64,000 nt of DNA, taken from assembly GCF_002014825.1 (NCBI RefSeq), contig NZ_MUYU01000002.1, forward strand, positions 1 through 64,000. Reading direction: 5' to 3'. Origin of the DNA: Moraxella pluranimalium. Lineage in GTDB: Bacteria; Pseudomonadota; Gammaproteobacteria; Pseudomonadales; Moraxellaceae. Position 1 is the stretch's first letter; each line of letters begins with the position of its first letter. This document shows positions 26,527 through 36,450 of the stretch, one piece after another. The notes beneath the pieces are model-generated. The model searched no databases, was not told the DNA's origin, and saw nothing but the letters and a program-made list of their open reading frames with translations. The position numbers and the translations under genes were made by a program.

Positions 26527-29354
26527 GATGATGCACCTTGTAGGGCACGCACTTGTTTGGCGCTTTCGCACTCAAGTGCTTGTTTTGCCAAGACTTTGGC
26601 AGACTCATAATTGATCGTACGCACTTGCGCCTTAGTCAACGCAATGCTTGAGCCTGACATCGATAGCTCATCCACACCAAGACCAATCAAAATCGGCACG
26701 GCTTTTGGATCGCTAGCAAGCTCACCGCAGACACCCACCCACTTACCATGCGCATGAGCTGCCGTGACAGTCTGTGCAATCAATCGCAGTACGCTTGGAT
26801 GCAGACCGTCCGCATCTTTTGATAGCAATGGATGACCACGGTCGATGGCAAGCACATATTGGGTCAAATCATTGGTGCCGACGCTAAAAAAGTCCACTTC
26901 TTTGGCAAAGTGATCAACCATCACTGCAGCGCTTGGCACTTCTAGCATGATACCCACTTGCAGATTGTCATGCGGATATTCAATTAATACTTCATCCAAA
27001 ATCTTGCGAGCAGCTCGCCACTCTTCGATGCGGCCAATCATCGGGAACATGATGCGTAAATCACGGCCACGAGATGCACGAATCAGCGCGGTCAATTGAC
27101 TGCGTAAAAACTCAGGACGCTCAAGCAATAAGCGAATGCCACGCAAGCCTAGAAATGGGTTTTCTTCGCTTGGCATCGGTAAATATGGCAATGCCTTATC
27201 ACCGCCGATATCCAGCACACGCACCACCAATGGGCGACCGTCAAGCGCATCGAACACTTGCTCATAGTCAGCGATTTGGGTATCGATATCAGGCACTTGT
27301 GAGTGCGACATAAAGACAAGCTCAGTACGCAGTAAGCCCACGCCTTCAGCACCATTTGCCACAGCATTGGCAGTATCAGCGACATTACCAAGGTTTGCTG
27401 CGATTTCGACACGATGGCCATCGGTCGTGATGGCAGGCTCGGCAGCGTGCTGTACGGCTAGGCGTTTTTGTTCACGGCGAGCGACTTGCGCTTCTTGACA
27501 ATCGCTAATCAGCGTCTGACTTGGCTCAACCACGAACCAGCCTTCACCGCCATCAAGGAGTACTTGAGTCGCATCACCAATCTCAAGAATACCCTGCCCT
27601 ACTCCCACAATCGCAGGAATACCTAGCGCACGGGCGACGATGGCACTGTGCGAGCTTGCACCGCCCACTGCGGTGATGATCCCTGCCACACGAGTCGGGT
27701 CAAGGTTTGCCACATCCGATGGCACAAGGTCTTCTTTGATCAGCACATACGGATTTTGCGGTGCTTGTTTTTGGGTTTTGCCAAGTAGCTTAAGCAGTAC
27801 TTTTTGACCGATATCACGCAAATCTTGCGCACGCTCAGCCAATAGATGATTGTTCAAAGACGCTTGGGTCTTGGCAAGCTGTTCGATAAAGGCGTGCCAA
27901 GCAGCAGGCGCAGATAGCCCATCATCCATGCCATCTTTAGCACCATAGATGACTTCTTCGTCTTCGAGTAGTGCAATATGCGCGGTAAAAATCTGCGCAA
28001 TATCGGCATTTTTGGCATTCGCTACCAACTCCTTAAGATCCGCTTTGACCGCTTCGATGGCGGTGAGTAGCTTTGTCATCTCTTCGCTTGGGATTTGGGC
28101 GGTCATTGGATAGGTGTGTCGCTCATCTTTGACGATATAAGCTTCACCCACTGCCAAGCCCTGCGATGCACTGACGGCATAGTGCTTGATGCCATTGGCA
28201 ATCATCTCGGTGCTTGGTGTGGCAATATCCGCCAAAGTATCGCCTGCACTGACAGACGGTGCAGAGACCACTTCGCCAAGTCCTGCTTGCACCGCTTCGA
28301 TGAGTCTTGGCAAATGCGCCACCGCATCAGTTGCCGGCTCAGCGATGAAATTGAGCGTCTGACCCTTTACCGCCCCCAATGATAATAGGCGAGTTAGGCT
28401 CTTGGCAGACACATACGCACCATGATCGACAGCGACTTTGATCTCGCCGCTCACTTCTTTGGCAAGCTCGGATAACGCTGTGGCAGGTCGAGCGTGCAGG
28501 CCATGCTCATTGGCAAGCACCACGCTTGCTGTCGCCCAGTCGCTTGGACTATCCACACCAAGCAGGTTTAGCATAGCTTTGCGGTTATTCGTCAATACCG
28601 CATTGGCAAAGTCATCATCCATCAGTACATCAAGCACATCGGATAATTTGCTTCTATCTACCTTATCAGTCGCTGTGATGACTGCCAGCGCTTGTTGTTG
28701 GTTCGCCACCACTGCCAAAGCCGACTCGCCAATCACTGTGCGAGCACTTTCTTCGAGCACGACACATGACACTGCTTGTGATAATGCTGTCGGCTGATGC
28801 GTTGGCAAAAATAGCGACTGAATCATGCCGTGCGTTTTGAGCAGTTGTACCGCTTGCAGGTATAGCTCATCGGTGCTCGTCGCCGTGCTGTCTGTCTTGA
28901 TTAGACCATCTTGGATGGCAAGACTTGATGTCGCACCCAGCGCATCGATAATCTCATCAGCACTCGATGCTGTGCGGATTTTATCAGCGATATCATCGCC
29001 CAATGCGCGGGTTAGGCTTTGTAAAATTTGCAAATGCTCATCCGACTGCGCAGCGATTGCCACTGCCAAATACACCACATCGCCTGCGTCATTCCATTTT
29101 ACACCATCAGCAAAATGCACCAAGCGCACGCCTGTTTTTAGCACGCTGCTGCGAGAATTTGGCGTACCGTGCGGAATGGCAATCCCTTGACCTAAGTAGG
29201 TCGATGATTGATTTTCACGGTCTTTGAGCCCTTGGAAATAGTCACTTTGTGTCAAGCCATCAGCGTGCAAAATCTCACTAATGGTCAGCAGCGCTTCGTC
29301 TTTGGTGCTTGCAGTTGCCTGCATACGCACGCTGTCAGCAGTTAAGCTTAGCAT
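26523..29354 (-). CDS. fruB: Fructose PTS multiphosphoryl transfer protein EIIA-HPr-EI
   Basis: Cytoplasmic phosphocarrier that alone supplies all soluble PTS steps from phosphoenolpyruvate to FruA. 943 residues from the ATG at 29354 (AAGGG upstream). Domains in order: EIIA-Fru (about 1-145) with phosphohistidine in GIAIPHGTP (His62); a linker region; HPr (about 270-360) with EHGLHARPA; enzyme I (about 390-940) with phosphohistidine in GGASSHSAIVARALGIPAIVG near residue 569, and the PEP-binding NPFLGLRGIRLLLE and FSVGTNDLTQY blocks. First gene of the operon; the 249 bp upstream must hold its promoter. Confidence 0.96.
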   Translation of the reverse strand: MLSLTADSVRMQATASTKDEALLTISEILHADGLTQSDYFQGLKDRENQSSTYLGQGIAIPHGTPNSRSSVLKTGVRLVHFADGVKWNDAGDVVYLAVAIAAQSDEHLQILQSLTRALGDDIADKIRTASSADEIIDALGATSSLAIQDGLIKTDSTATSTDELYLQAVQLLKTHGMIQSLFLPTHQPTALSQAVSCVVLEESARTVIGESALAVVANQQQALAVITATDKVDRSKLSDVLDVLMDDDFANAVLTNNRKAMLNLLGVDSPSDWATASVVLANEHGLHARPATALSELAKEVSGEIKVAVDHGAYVSAKSLTRLLSLGAVKGQTLNFIAEPATDAVAHLPRLIEAVQAGLGEVVSAPSVSAGDTLADIATPSTEMIANGIKHYAVSASQGLAVGEAYIVKDERHTYPMTAQIPSEEMTKLLTAIEAVKADLKELVANAKNADIAQIFTAHIALLEDEEVIYGAKDGMDDGLSAPAAWHAFIEQLAKTQASLNNHLLAERAQDLRDIGQKVLLKLLGKTQKQAPQNPYVLIKEDLVPSDVANLDPTRVAGIITAVGGASSHSAIVARALGIPAIVGVGQGILEIGDATQVLLDGGEGWFVVEPSQTLISDCQEAQVARREQKRLAVQHAAEPAITTDGHRVEIAANLGNVADTANAVANGAEGVGLLRTELVFMSHSQVPDIDTQIADYEQVFDALDGRPLVVRVLDIGGDKALPYLPMPSEENPFLGLRGIRLLLERPEFLRSQLTALIRASRGRDLRIMFPMIGRIEEWRAARKILDEVLIEYPHDNLQVGIMLEVPSAAVMVDHFAKEVDFFSVGTNDLTQYVLAIDRGHPLLSKDADGLHPSVLRLIAQTVTAAHAHGKWVGVCGELASDPKAVPILIGLGVDELSMSGSSIALTKAQVRTINYESAKVLAKQALECESAKQVRALQGASS

Positions 29355-29551
29355 AATTACCCTTTTAAAAATGATTGACAATGTCAAATCGACGCTATGC
29401 GATGGATGAATGATGTTATATTATTTCAATTAACTTACAAGTCCATCGTATAAAAATTAAGCGATTGTATCACACTTGTACTGTTTGGTTTATGTTTGTT
29501 TTGTAAAGTTCGGCAAATTTATCTCATCAACTTTTGCCAAACTTCAGCCAC

Positions 29552-29586
29552 AAAAAAAGCAAATTCCATCACTGAAATTTGCTTTT
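29552..29586 (-). terminator. Terminator of the SirB2-like gene
   Basis: AAGCAAATT and AAATTTGCTT stem with T-tract on the minus strand, 17 nt after the stop codon at 29604. Confidence 0.82.
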
Positions 29587-29603
29587 GTCGATATTAACAC
29601 CGA

Positions 29604-29966
29604 TTACATCAAAATCGGCTTAGCAATCGCCATATAAATAATGCCTGCATACGCCACAGCAGCAATCATCATCCCTGCTTTGGCTTGGGGCAATGCCGTG
29701 TCTTGATTGCGAAGTGCCTTAATGTTGGCAGATACTGCGACAATCAACAGTACAAGCTTGGCAATCGCCCAATGCTGTACGCCCGCCACTTGATATAGCT
29801 GCCAAAACAGCCACAAGCCTGTCAGCATCAGCACAGTATAAATCAGATGACTGACGCCCTTAAAGGCGGCCGATAGCTTGACAGATTTACCGCTAAAGAC
29901 CATCGCCGCTTGATAAACAAACAAAAGTAGCGTCAAAGCCGCCATCAGCATATGCACATGTTTCAT
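29604..29966 (-). CDS. SirB2-family membrane protein
   Basis: 120 residues with four predicted membrane helices (about 5-25, 38-60, 68-84, 95-115). The N-terminal His pair (KHVHMLMAALTLLLFVYQ) and overall plan match the SirB family, named from Salmonella but of unknown biochemical function. It lies 73 nt after greA on the same strand and could be read from the greA promoter. Confidence 0.75.
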   Translation of the reverse strand: MKHVHMLMAALTLLLFVYQAAMVFSGKSVKLSAAFKGVSHLIYTVLMLTGLWLFWQLYQVAGVQHWAIAKLVLLIVAVSANIKALRNQDTALPQAKAGMMIAAVAYAGIIYMAIAKPILM

Positions 29967-30039
29967 AAATCGCCTTATGTCGTTGCACTATTTATTCATC
30001 AATTACTTGATTCGCCAAGCACTTTACTCACAAATCACT

Positions 30040-30516
30040 TTATTCGTAAATCACTTCAAGGATTTCAAATTCTGCCAAACCGCTAGGCGTTTGAATTTTG
30101 GCTTCGTCGCCTTCTGATTTACCAATCAAGCCACGAGCGATTGGCGAATTGACCGAGATTTTACCTGATTTAAAATCCGCTTCGTCATCGCCGACAATCT
30201 TATAACGACGCTTTGCGCCATCGTCAAGGTTCTCAAGCTCAACGGTCACGCCAAACACCACACGACCATCTTGGGGTAATTTGGTTGGGTCGATAACCTG
30301 CGCACCGCCAAGTTTGGCTTCGATGTCACGAATACGGGCTTCGCACAGACCTTGCTGTTCACGAGCGGCATGATATTCGGCATTTTCTTTTAGGTCGCCA
30401 TGCTCACGAGCTTCGGCGATGGCGATGGTAATGCGTGGGCGTTCGACGGTTTTGAGTTGTTTTAGCTCTTCTTCAAGCGCTTTATGCCCCTGTGGGGTCA
30501 TTGGGTAGCGTTGCAT
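30040..30516 (-). CDS. greA: Transcription elongation factor GreA
   Basis: Rescues backtracked RNA polymerase by stimulating cleavage of the transcript 3' end. 158 residues, normal length. N-terminal coiled coil (about 1-75) carries the tip acidic residues in [21 protein letters not shown]; the C-terminal FKBP-like domain ends with [28 protein letters not shown] precedes the ATG. A sigma-70-type promoter lies at 30601-30628 and an intrinsic terminator at 30546-30583 lies between promoter and gene (see those entries). GreA itself may act on termination there, as proposed for the E. coli greA leader. Confidence 0.97.
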   Translation of the reverse strand: MQRYPMTPQGHKALEEELKQLKTVERPRITIAIAEAREHGDLKENAEYHAAREQQGLCEARIRDIEAKLGGAQVIDPTKLPQDGRVVFGVTVELENLDDGAKRRYKIVGDDEADFKSGKISVNSPIARGLIGKSEGDEAKIQTPSGLAEFEILEVIYE

Positions 30517-30545
30517 GATGTCATCCTTTTAATAAAAACAAATGC

Positions 30546-30583
30546 AAAAAAGCTTGCCAAACTTTCATCTGGCAAGGCTTTTT
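30546..30583 (-). terminator. Terminator in the greA leader
   Basis: AAGCCTTGCCA and TGGCAAGCTT form a near-perfect stem (one bulge) followed by TTTTTT on the minus strand. It lies between the proposed greA promoter and the greA start codon and would give a transcript of about 48 nt. Compare the GraL leader RNA of E. coli greA. Confidence 0.75.
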
Positions 30584-30600
30584 GACTAAAATTTGATACC

Positions 30601-30628
30601 ATTGTACTTGCTTTTTATAAAATTGCAA
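30601..30628 (-). promoter_or_regulatory. Proposed sigma-70 promoter of greA
   Basis: Minus strand: TTGCAA (30628-30623), 16-bp spacer, TACAAT (30606-30601). Predicted start near 30594, just before the leader terminator and 78 nt before the greA ATG. Confidence 0.65.
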
Positions 30629-30680
30629 GGCTTTTATGTATGCCAATTGTACTAAGCAATCAGACGAATGATGTTTAAAC

Positions 30681-30714
30681 AAAACACCGACCGCCAACAT
30701 GACAATCGGTGTTT
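30681..30714 (-). terminator. Terminator of the car operon
   Basis: AAACACCGA and TCGGTGTTT form a 9-bp perfect stem around a 15-nt loop with a TGTTT tail, 20 nt after the carB stop codon. Confidence 0.75.
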
Positions 30715-30733
30715 GGTGTCAGACCACCTAAGA

Positions 30734-33700
30734 TTATGCCGAATGCAAATCTTGTAGCTTATACACATCAAATGGCAGTTTGACTTGGTACGCCATGCAC
30801 ACTGCTTGGGCAGCACTCATAGTAGTCACATAGAACACCTTGCTTTGTAGGGCGCTGCGACGGATCAGGAACGAATCTTCTTGAGCCTGTTTGCCTTCGG
30901 TGGTGTTGATAACCAAGTGGATTTCACCATTTTTTAGCATATCAACAATGTGTGGACGACCTTCGTTGACCTTATTGATACGCTCACAAGTGATACCTGC
31001 ATCCGCCAATACCTGCTGAGTGCCGCCTGTCGCAACCAGACTAAAGCCATAGTCAATCAGCTGTTTGGCGACGGCTGGTAGGTGTTTTTTATCACTATCA
31101 CGCACCGACAAGAAGGCTTTTTTGACTTCGCCTGCTACCGGTAAGCCTGGTAGGCGTTCGTTTGAGCCGATAACAGCTTTGTAGAAAGCTTCACCAAAGG
31201 TCTTACCCACACCCATCACTTCACCTGTTGATTTCATCTCTGGGCTTAGGATTGGATCCACGCCTGGGAACTTGGCAAATGGAAACACTGCTTCTTTGAC
31301 CGAATAATGTGTCGGGATGATTTCACTGGTAAAGCCCTGCTCTTCTAAGCTCTTGCCTGCCATACAACGGGCAGCGACTTTGGCAAGCGATGTGCCGATA
31401 CATTTTGAGACAAATGGCACTGTACGGCTCGCGCGTGGGTTCACTTCTAGGATGTACACAGTGTTATCTTTGACCGCATATTGCACATTCATCAGACCAA
31501 CCACGCCCAGCTCTTTTGCCATAGCGATCGTCTGCTCACGGATCTGATCTTGGATGTCATTGCTCAATGAATACGGTGGCAAGCTACACGCTGAGTCGCC
31601 TGAGTGCACGCCTGCTTGTTCGATGTGCTGCATGATACCACCGATGACGACGGTTTTGCCATCAGACACACAATCCACATCCACTTCGATGGCATCATCC
31701 AAGAAGCGATCTAGTAGTACTGGTGCTTCGTTCGATGCTTGTACCGCCTCACGCAGATAGCGTTTGAGCTCATCTTCGTTATACACGATTTCCATCGCAC
31801 GGCCACCTAGGACATAAGATGGGCGGACAACCAGTGGATAACCGACGGATTGTGCTTTGACGATACCATCTTCGCTACTGGTCGCCAGTGCGTTTGGTGG
31901 CTGATTTAGGTTCAGCTGATGCAGCATACGCTGGAAGCGTTCACGGTCTTCGGCACGGTCGATGGCATCAGGGCTTGTACCGATGATTGGTGCACCCGCT
32001 TCTTCTAATGCACGAGCCAGCTTCAGCGGTGTCTGACCACCATACTGCACGATGACGCCTTTTGGTTTTTCGGTGCGGATAATCTCAAGTACATCTTCTA
32101 GCGTCACAGGCTCAAAGTATAGACGATCTGATGTATCATAGTCTGTTGAGACAGTCTCTGGGTTACAGTTTACCATGATGGTCTCATAGCCATCTTCACG
32201 CATGGCAAGTGCCGCGTGCACACAGCAGTAGTCAAACTCGATGCCTTGACCGATACGGTTTGGGCCACCGCCGATGACCATGATTTTATCTTTATCGCTT
32301 GGGCGTGCTTCGCATTCATCATCATAGCTTGAATACATATAAGCGGTTGAAGTTTCAAACTCTGCTGCGCAGGTATCGACACGCTTATACACAGGATATA
32401 CACCAAGATCCCAACGCTGTTTACGCAGTTGTTTTTGGCTGATGCCCATTAAGTTTGCGATGCGAAGATCGCTCATACCCTTGCGTTTAAAGGTACGCAG
32501 ATTGTCAGCATTTAGACCGCCAAAGCCCAGTGATCTGATTTCGCTTTCGGTTTTGACGATGTCTTCGATTTGTACCAAGAACCAAGGATCGATTTTGGTG
32601 TATTGATAAACCGCATCCAAATCAAAACCATGGCGGAACGCTTCAGCGATATAGAAGATGCGATCAGGCGTTGGAATCGACAGCTTGTTTTTGATTTCGC
32701 TATTGATGGCATCGGCTGATTTGCCTTCAAGCTCGATGATTTCATCAAAGCCAGTCGCACCCGTTTCTAGGCCACGCAAGGCTTTTTGCATCGATTCTTG
32801 GAAATTACGACCGATCGCCATCACCTCACCCACCGATTTCATCTGAGTGGTCAAGGTGTTTTCAGCCTGTGGGAATTTTTCGAAGTTAAAGCGTGGAATC
32901 TTGGTCACGACATAGTCAATCGATGGCTCAAAGCTTGCTGGCGTTTTGCCACCTGTGATGTCATTTTTTAGCTCATCTAGGGTGTAGCCGACAGCCAATT
33001 TGGCAGCGATTTTGGCGATTGGGAAGCCAGTTGCCTTAGATGCCAATGCTGATGAGCGACTCACGCGTGGGTTCATCTCAATCACCACCATGCGACCGTT
33101 GGCAGGGTTGATACCAAACTGCACATTTGAGCCACCAGTCTCAACACCGATTTCACGTAGTACTGCGATCGATGCATTACGCATCAACTGATATTCTTTG
33201 TCAGTCAAGGTTTGTGCTGGGGCAACGGTGATTGAGTCGCCGGTATGTACACCCATTGGGTCGAAGTTTTCGATTGAGCAGACGATGATGCAGTTGTCGT
33301 TCTTATCGCGCACCACCTCCATCTCGTACTCTTTCCAGCCGATCAAGCTTTCGTCAATCAACAGCTGATGCGTTGGTGATAGATCAAAGCCACGCTCACA
33401 AATTTCAATAAATTCATCACGGTTATAAGCAATACCGCCACCTGAGCCACCCATGGTAAATGAAGGACGGATAATCACAGGGAAGCCAAAGCGTGCTTGA
33501 ATCTCAAGTGCTTCTTCCATCGTCTCAGCGATGTCAGCGCGTGGGCATTCTAGGCCGATTTTTTTCATGGCTTTGTCAAACAGCTCACGGTCTTCGGCTT
33601 TTTCGATGGCATCTTTGGTCGCACCAATCAGTTCACAGCCATATTTGGCAAGCACACCATGCTTATCCAAATCCAGCGCACAGTTCAGTGCAGTTTGACC

Positions 33701-33973
33701 GCCCATGGTTGGCAAGATGGCATCTGGACGCTCTTTGGCGATGATACCCTCAACAGTCTGCCAAGTAATCGGCTCAATGTAAGTTGCATCCGCCATCACA
33801 GGGTCAGTCATGATGGTTGCAGGGTTTGAGTTCACTAGGATAACTCGATAACCCTCTTCTTTTAGGGCTTTACAGGCTTGAGCGCCTGAGTAGTCAAACT
33901 CACACGCTTGACCGATGACAATCGGGCCTGCCCCGATGATTAGGATACTTTTAATATCATTGCGTTTTGGCAT
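30734..33973 (-). CDS. carB: Carbamoyl-phosphate synthase large subunit
   Basis: Makes carbamoyl phosphate from bicarbonate, two ATP and ammonia supplied by CarA, for arginine and pyrimidine synthesis. 1079 residues, normal length. Two homologous ATP-grasp halves (about 1-400 and 550-935), each with [17 protein letters not shown] or [17 protein letters not shown], joined by an oligomerisation domain; the C-terminal MGS-like domain (about 940-1079) is the allosteric UMP/ornithine site. AAGGGTGAG precedes the ATG. Separated from carA by an mrr-like gene. Confidence 0.97.
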   Translation of the reverse strand: MPKRNDIKSILIIGAGPIVIGQACEFDYSGAQACKALKEEGYRVILVNSNPATIMTDPVMADATYIEPITWQTVEGIIAKERPDAILPTMGGQTALNCALDLDKHGVLAKYGCELIGATKDAIEKAEDRELFDKAMKKIGLECPRADIAETMEEALEIQARFGFPVIIRPSFTMGGSGGGIAYNRDEFIEICERGFDLSPTHQLLIDESLIGWKEYEMEVVRDKNDNCIIVCSIENFDPMGVHTGDSITVAPAQTLTDKEYQLMRNASIAVLREIGVETGGSNVQFGINPANGRMVVIEMNPRVSRSSALASKATGFPIAKIAAKLAVGYTLDELKNDITGGKTPASFEPSIDYVVTKIPRFNFEKFPQAENTLTTQMKSVGEVMAIGRNFQESMQKALRGLETGATGFDEIIELEGKSADAINSEIKNKLSIPTPDRIFYIAEAFRHGFDLDAVYQYTKIDPWFLVQIEDIVKTESEIRSLGFGGLNADNLRTFKRKGMSDLRIANLMGISQKQLRKQRWDLGVYPVYKRVDTCAAEFETSTAYMYSSYDDECEARPSDKDKIMVIGGGPNRIGQGIEFDYCCVHAALAMREDGYETIMVNCNPETVSTDYDTSDRLYFEPVTLEDVLEIIRTEKPKGVIVQYGGQTPLKLARALEEAGAPIIGTSPDAIDRAEDRERFQRMLHQLNLNQPPNALATSSEDGIVKAQSVGYPLVVRPSYVLGGRAMEIVYNEDELKRYLREAVQASNEAPVLLDRFLDDAIEVDVDCVSDGKTVVIGGIMQHIEQAGVHSGDSACSLPPYSLSNDIQDQIREQTIAMAKELGVVGLMNVQYAVKDNTVYILEVNPRASRTVPFVSKCIGTSLAKVAARCMAGKSLEEQGFTSEIIPTHYSVKEAVFPFAKFPGVDPILSPEMKSTGEVMGVGKTFGEAFYKAVIGSNERLPGLPVAGEVKKAFLSVRDSDKKHLPAVAKQLIDYGFSLVATGGTQQVLADAGITCERINKVNEGRPHIVDMLKNGEIHLVINTTEGKQAQEDSFLIRRSALQSKVFYVTTMSAAQAVCMAYQVKLPFDVYKLQDLHSA

Positions 33974-34006
33974 AATCTCACCCTTTTGGTTAAATTTTTA
34001 ATCTAT

Positions 34007-34948
34007 TTATTCAAAAAAATCTTCGTCAATTTCACAGATTTCAAGCATCTGCTTGGTTTGAATACCAACTTTGTAGCGAATCATCAGCGTTACCAAGTCC
34101 TGACCATCAATCAAAACCACCTTGCCCAATAGCTTTTCGGCATAGTCTTTGGCTGATTTGGTAAATGATGATGTGGTAATAAAGACACCACGCTCCACAC
34201 CACGACCTTGCAACGCACCAACAAATGACTGAATTTCTTTACTGCCAATGGTATTGCCATCATGATAGCGTTTGGCTTGGATATAGATGTTTTGGATGCC
34301 GAGCGGGTCTTGTTTAATCACACCATCAATACCGCCATCGTGTGATTTACCGACATGTTCAAACAAATTCTCTTTGCCACCATAACCCATCGCAAGCAAG
34401 GTGCGAATCACCGCCTTTTCAAAGAACTCAGGTGTCTGTGTTCGCAAACGCTCAAGCAAATCCACCGCCAATAAATTTTCAAGCTCTTGCACCGCTGTGA
34501 TAGCTTGTTGTTCATAGTCGGTGTCAGCATCATCATTGCTTTGAACTAAAGTATCAGCCAAATAAACATTGTGATTTTGCTGAGTTTTTCGGGCTTTAAT
34601 TTCTGCTTGGTAATTATCCCATTCAGCCAAGCCGATAAATTGCTTTTCGCTAATCCCTTCTAGATGACGCCATTCTTTAGCTTTGGCAACACCCAATGGT
34701 GTGATTTGATAAGTCGCTCTAGCAATTCTTTTAAAAATACCCGCTTTAGTAAAACCTGAAATCGCCCAACCTAAAGAATTTTCAACACGGCTTTGACCAG
34801 ATGTCAGTGCTTGTGCCATTTCTTCTTTGGAGATATGAGCAAGCTTGGCTGTATCAGTATAAATCTGATTACGAGTACGTACTTGCCCATCTGCCATCAG
34901 TGCAAGCACCCAACGGCGTGATACATCATGGCTGGTAATCACTTGCAT
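34007..34948 (-). CDS. mrr: Mrr-family restriction endonuclease, between carA and carB
   Basis: 313 residues, type IV-like modification-dependent restriction enzyme. The N-terminus (about 1-100) is an Mrr_N winged-helix domain (NSLGWAISGFTKAGIFKRI). The C-terminal Mrr_cat PD-(D/E)xK domain (about 165-300) has VIRTLLAMGYGGKE, catalytic acidic residue in HDGGIDGVI, and the QAKRYHD motif (QxK). All catalytic residues are present, so the enzyme looks active. It starts 6 nt after the carA stop and ends 33 nt before carB, so it shares the car transcript. No methylase is adjacent. Confidence 0.88.
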   Translation of the reverse strand: MQVITSHDVSRRWVLALMADGQVRTRNQIYTDTAKLAHISKEEMAQALTSGQSRVENSLGWAISGFTKAGIFKRIARATYQITPLGVAKAKEWRHLEGISEKQFIGLAEWDNYQAEIKARKTQQNHNVYLADTLVQSNDDADTDYEQQAITAVQELENLLAVDLLERLRTQTPEFFEKAVIRTLLAMGYGGKENLFEHVGKSHDGGIDGVIKQDPLGIQNIYIQAKRYHDGNTIGSKEIQSFVGALQGRGVERGVFITTSSFTKSAKDYAEKLLGKVVLIDGQDLVTLMIRYKVGIQTKQMLEICEIDEDFFE

Positions 34949-34954
34949 GACTTA

Positions 34955-36157
34955 TCAGCCCTTAAATTCACTCATCTGCTCAATAAATTTATCAAACAGA
35001 ACTGCACAATCATGTGGGCCCGGGCTTGCTTCAGGATGTCCTTGGAAGCTAAAGGCAGGACGATTGGTCAGCTCGATGCCTTGGTTTGAGCCATCAAATA
35101 GTGAGCGATGTGTCACACGGATATAGCTTGGCAGGCTGGTTTCATCCACCGCAAAGCCGTGGTTTTGGCTTGTGATCATCACTGTGCCATCTAGGATATT
35201 TTGGACAGGATGGTTCGCCCCGTGATGACCAAACTTCATCTTCAAGGTCTTCGCCCCACTTGCCAGTGCCAATAGCTGATGACCTAAGCAGATGCCAAAC
35301 ACTGGAATGGCGGTCTCATTAATAATATGGCGAATGGCATCGATGGCATAAGTACATGGCTCAGGATCGCCAGGGCCATTTGATAGGAATACACCATCAG
35401 GATTGTGCTTGAGCACTTCTGCGACAGGTGTCGTTGCAGGTACGACAGTCACATGACAGCCACGATCAACGAGCATACGCAGGATATTGGTCTTGACACC
35501 GAAGTCATACGCTACGATATTAAAGCGATGCTCGATGTCTTCGCCAAGCTTACGGAAACGGCCGCCCGTTTCGGTGGTCTTAGCATTGCGACCATCATTG
35601 GCAAGCTCCCACGAGCCTTCGGTCCAGATATAGCCATCTTGGTCACAGCAGACTTTGGCAAGGTCCTGACCTTTCATGGATGGTGCTGATTTGGCAAGCT
35701 CAATCGCACGCGCTTCATCGATATCACCATCATTATCTGCGGTCATGATACAGCCGTTTTGAGCGCCTGTGGTGCGTAGTAGCGTGGTCAGCTTACGAGT
35801 ATCAATATCAGCGATGGCAACGACATTATTAGCAATCAGATACTCAGACAGCGAGCCTGTGGCACGAAAGTTTGAGTGTAGCAATGGCAAATCACGGATA
35901 ATCAAGCCTGTCGCCCATACCTTATGAATGCGACCAGATTCACTATCTTCGTCATTACAGCCTGTGTTGCCGATGTGCGGATAGGTCAAAGTAACCATCT
36001 GCCCTGCATAGCTTGGGTCAGTTAGGATTTCTTGATAGCCTGTCATGGCGGTGTTAAATACCACTTCGCCGACAGTCTCACCTGTTGCACCGATGCTTAC
36101 GCCACGGAAAATTGTGCCGTCTGCCAGTGCCAAAATCGCTTTTTTCGCTGTTGCCAT
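34955..36157 (-). CDS. carA: Carbamoyl-phosphate synthase small subunit
   Basis: Glutaminase subunit that passes ammonia to CarB. 400 residues from the ATG at 36157 (GGAG upstream, MATAKKAI); the frame is open to 36217 but without a ribosome site. The N-terminal CPSase_sm_chain domain is followed by a class I glutamine amidotransferase domain with nucleophile Cys in [13 protein letters not shown] and the His/Glu pair in [13 protein letters not shown]. First structural gene of carA-mrr-carB, behind a leader peptide and attenuator-like hairpin at 36241-36325. Confidence 0.96.
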   Translation of the reverse strand: MATAKKAILALADGTIFRGVSIGATGETVGEVVFNTAMTGYQEILTDPSYAGQMVTLTYPHIGNTGCNDEDSESGRIHKVWATGLIIRDLPLLHSNFRATGSLSEYLIANNVVAIADIDTRKLTTLLRTTGAQNGCIMTADNDGDIDEARAIELAKSAPSMKGQDLAKVCCDQDGYIWTEGSWELANDGRNAKTTETGGRFRKLGEDIEHRFNIVAYDFGVKTNILRMLVDRGCHVTVVPATTPVAEVLKHNPDGVFLSNGPGDPEPCTYAIDAIRHIINETAIPVFGICLGHQLLALASGAKTLKMKFGHHGANHPVQNILDGTVMITSQNHGFAVDETSLPSYIRVTHRSLFDGSNQGIELTNRPAFSFQGHPEASPGPHDCAVLFDKFIEQMSEFKG

Positions 36158-36240
36158 CACATGCTCCACATTGATTTTTTTCGTTATGTTACCTTTATAG
36201 GCTTTGCCATTTGGCAAGTTTTTTTCAAAAAATAGCCCGC

Positions 36241-36325
36241 AAAAAAGCGAGCAGAAATGAAAAAATAAATAACTTAAACTGCAAAATGTGCAAATTTTAA
36301 GCTATTATTTTTCATCTCTGCTCGC
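36241..36325 (-). promoter_or_regulatory. Attenuator-like hairpin in the carA leader
   Basis: On the minus strand GCGAGCAG (36325-36318) pairs with CTGCTCGC (36254-36247). The pairing continues, with a few mismatches, through ATGAAAAA/TTTTTCAT and CTTAAA/TTTAAG, and is followed at once by six T (36246-36241). It lies between the proposed promoter and carA. The ascending arm contains the ribosome site and start codon of the leader peptide ORF, so translation would block terminator formation. Confidence 0.7.
36274..36315 (-). CDS. Putative car operon leader peptide
   Basis: A 13-codon [16 protein letters not shown], starting at ATG 36315-36313 and ending at TAA. AGGCGAG lies about 8-14 nt upstream of the ATG. 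The ORF spans the ascending arm and loop of the terminator hairpin and stops before the descending arm. There is no run of Arg codons; the downstream leader is U-rich. This fits UTP-sensitive, translation-coupled attenuation better than amino-acid sensing. No homologue is known to me. Confidence 0.45.
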   Translation of the reverse strand: MKNNSLKFAHFAV

Positions 36326-36344
36326 CTTGGTATAGATTTTGTAT

Positions 36345-36373
36345 ATTATACAAAACACTTTGGTAAATTTCTA
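36345..36373 (-). promoter_or_regulatory. Proposed promoter of the car operon
   Basis: Minus-strand TATAAT (36350-36345), 17-bp spacer and a weak -35 (TAGAAA, 36373-36368). Predicted start near 36338, only about 12 nt before the leader hairpin. Confidence 0.5.
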
Positions 36374-36401
36374 GTCTTTTCGTGAGAATTTGTCATAAAT
36401 A

Positions 36402-36430
36402 AAAAACGCCCACCGATTGGCGAGCGTTTT
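36402..36430 (-). terminator. Terminator of the DUF475 gene
   Basis: AACGCTCGCC and GGTGGGCGTT stem with a 4-nt loop and TTTTTT on the minus strand, about 20 nt after the stop codon at 36451. Confidence 0.88.
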
Positions 36431-36450
36431 GGTTAACATCTTAAGATTGG

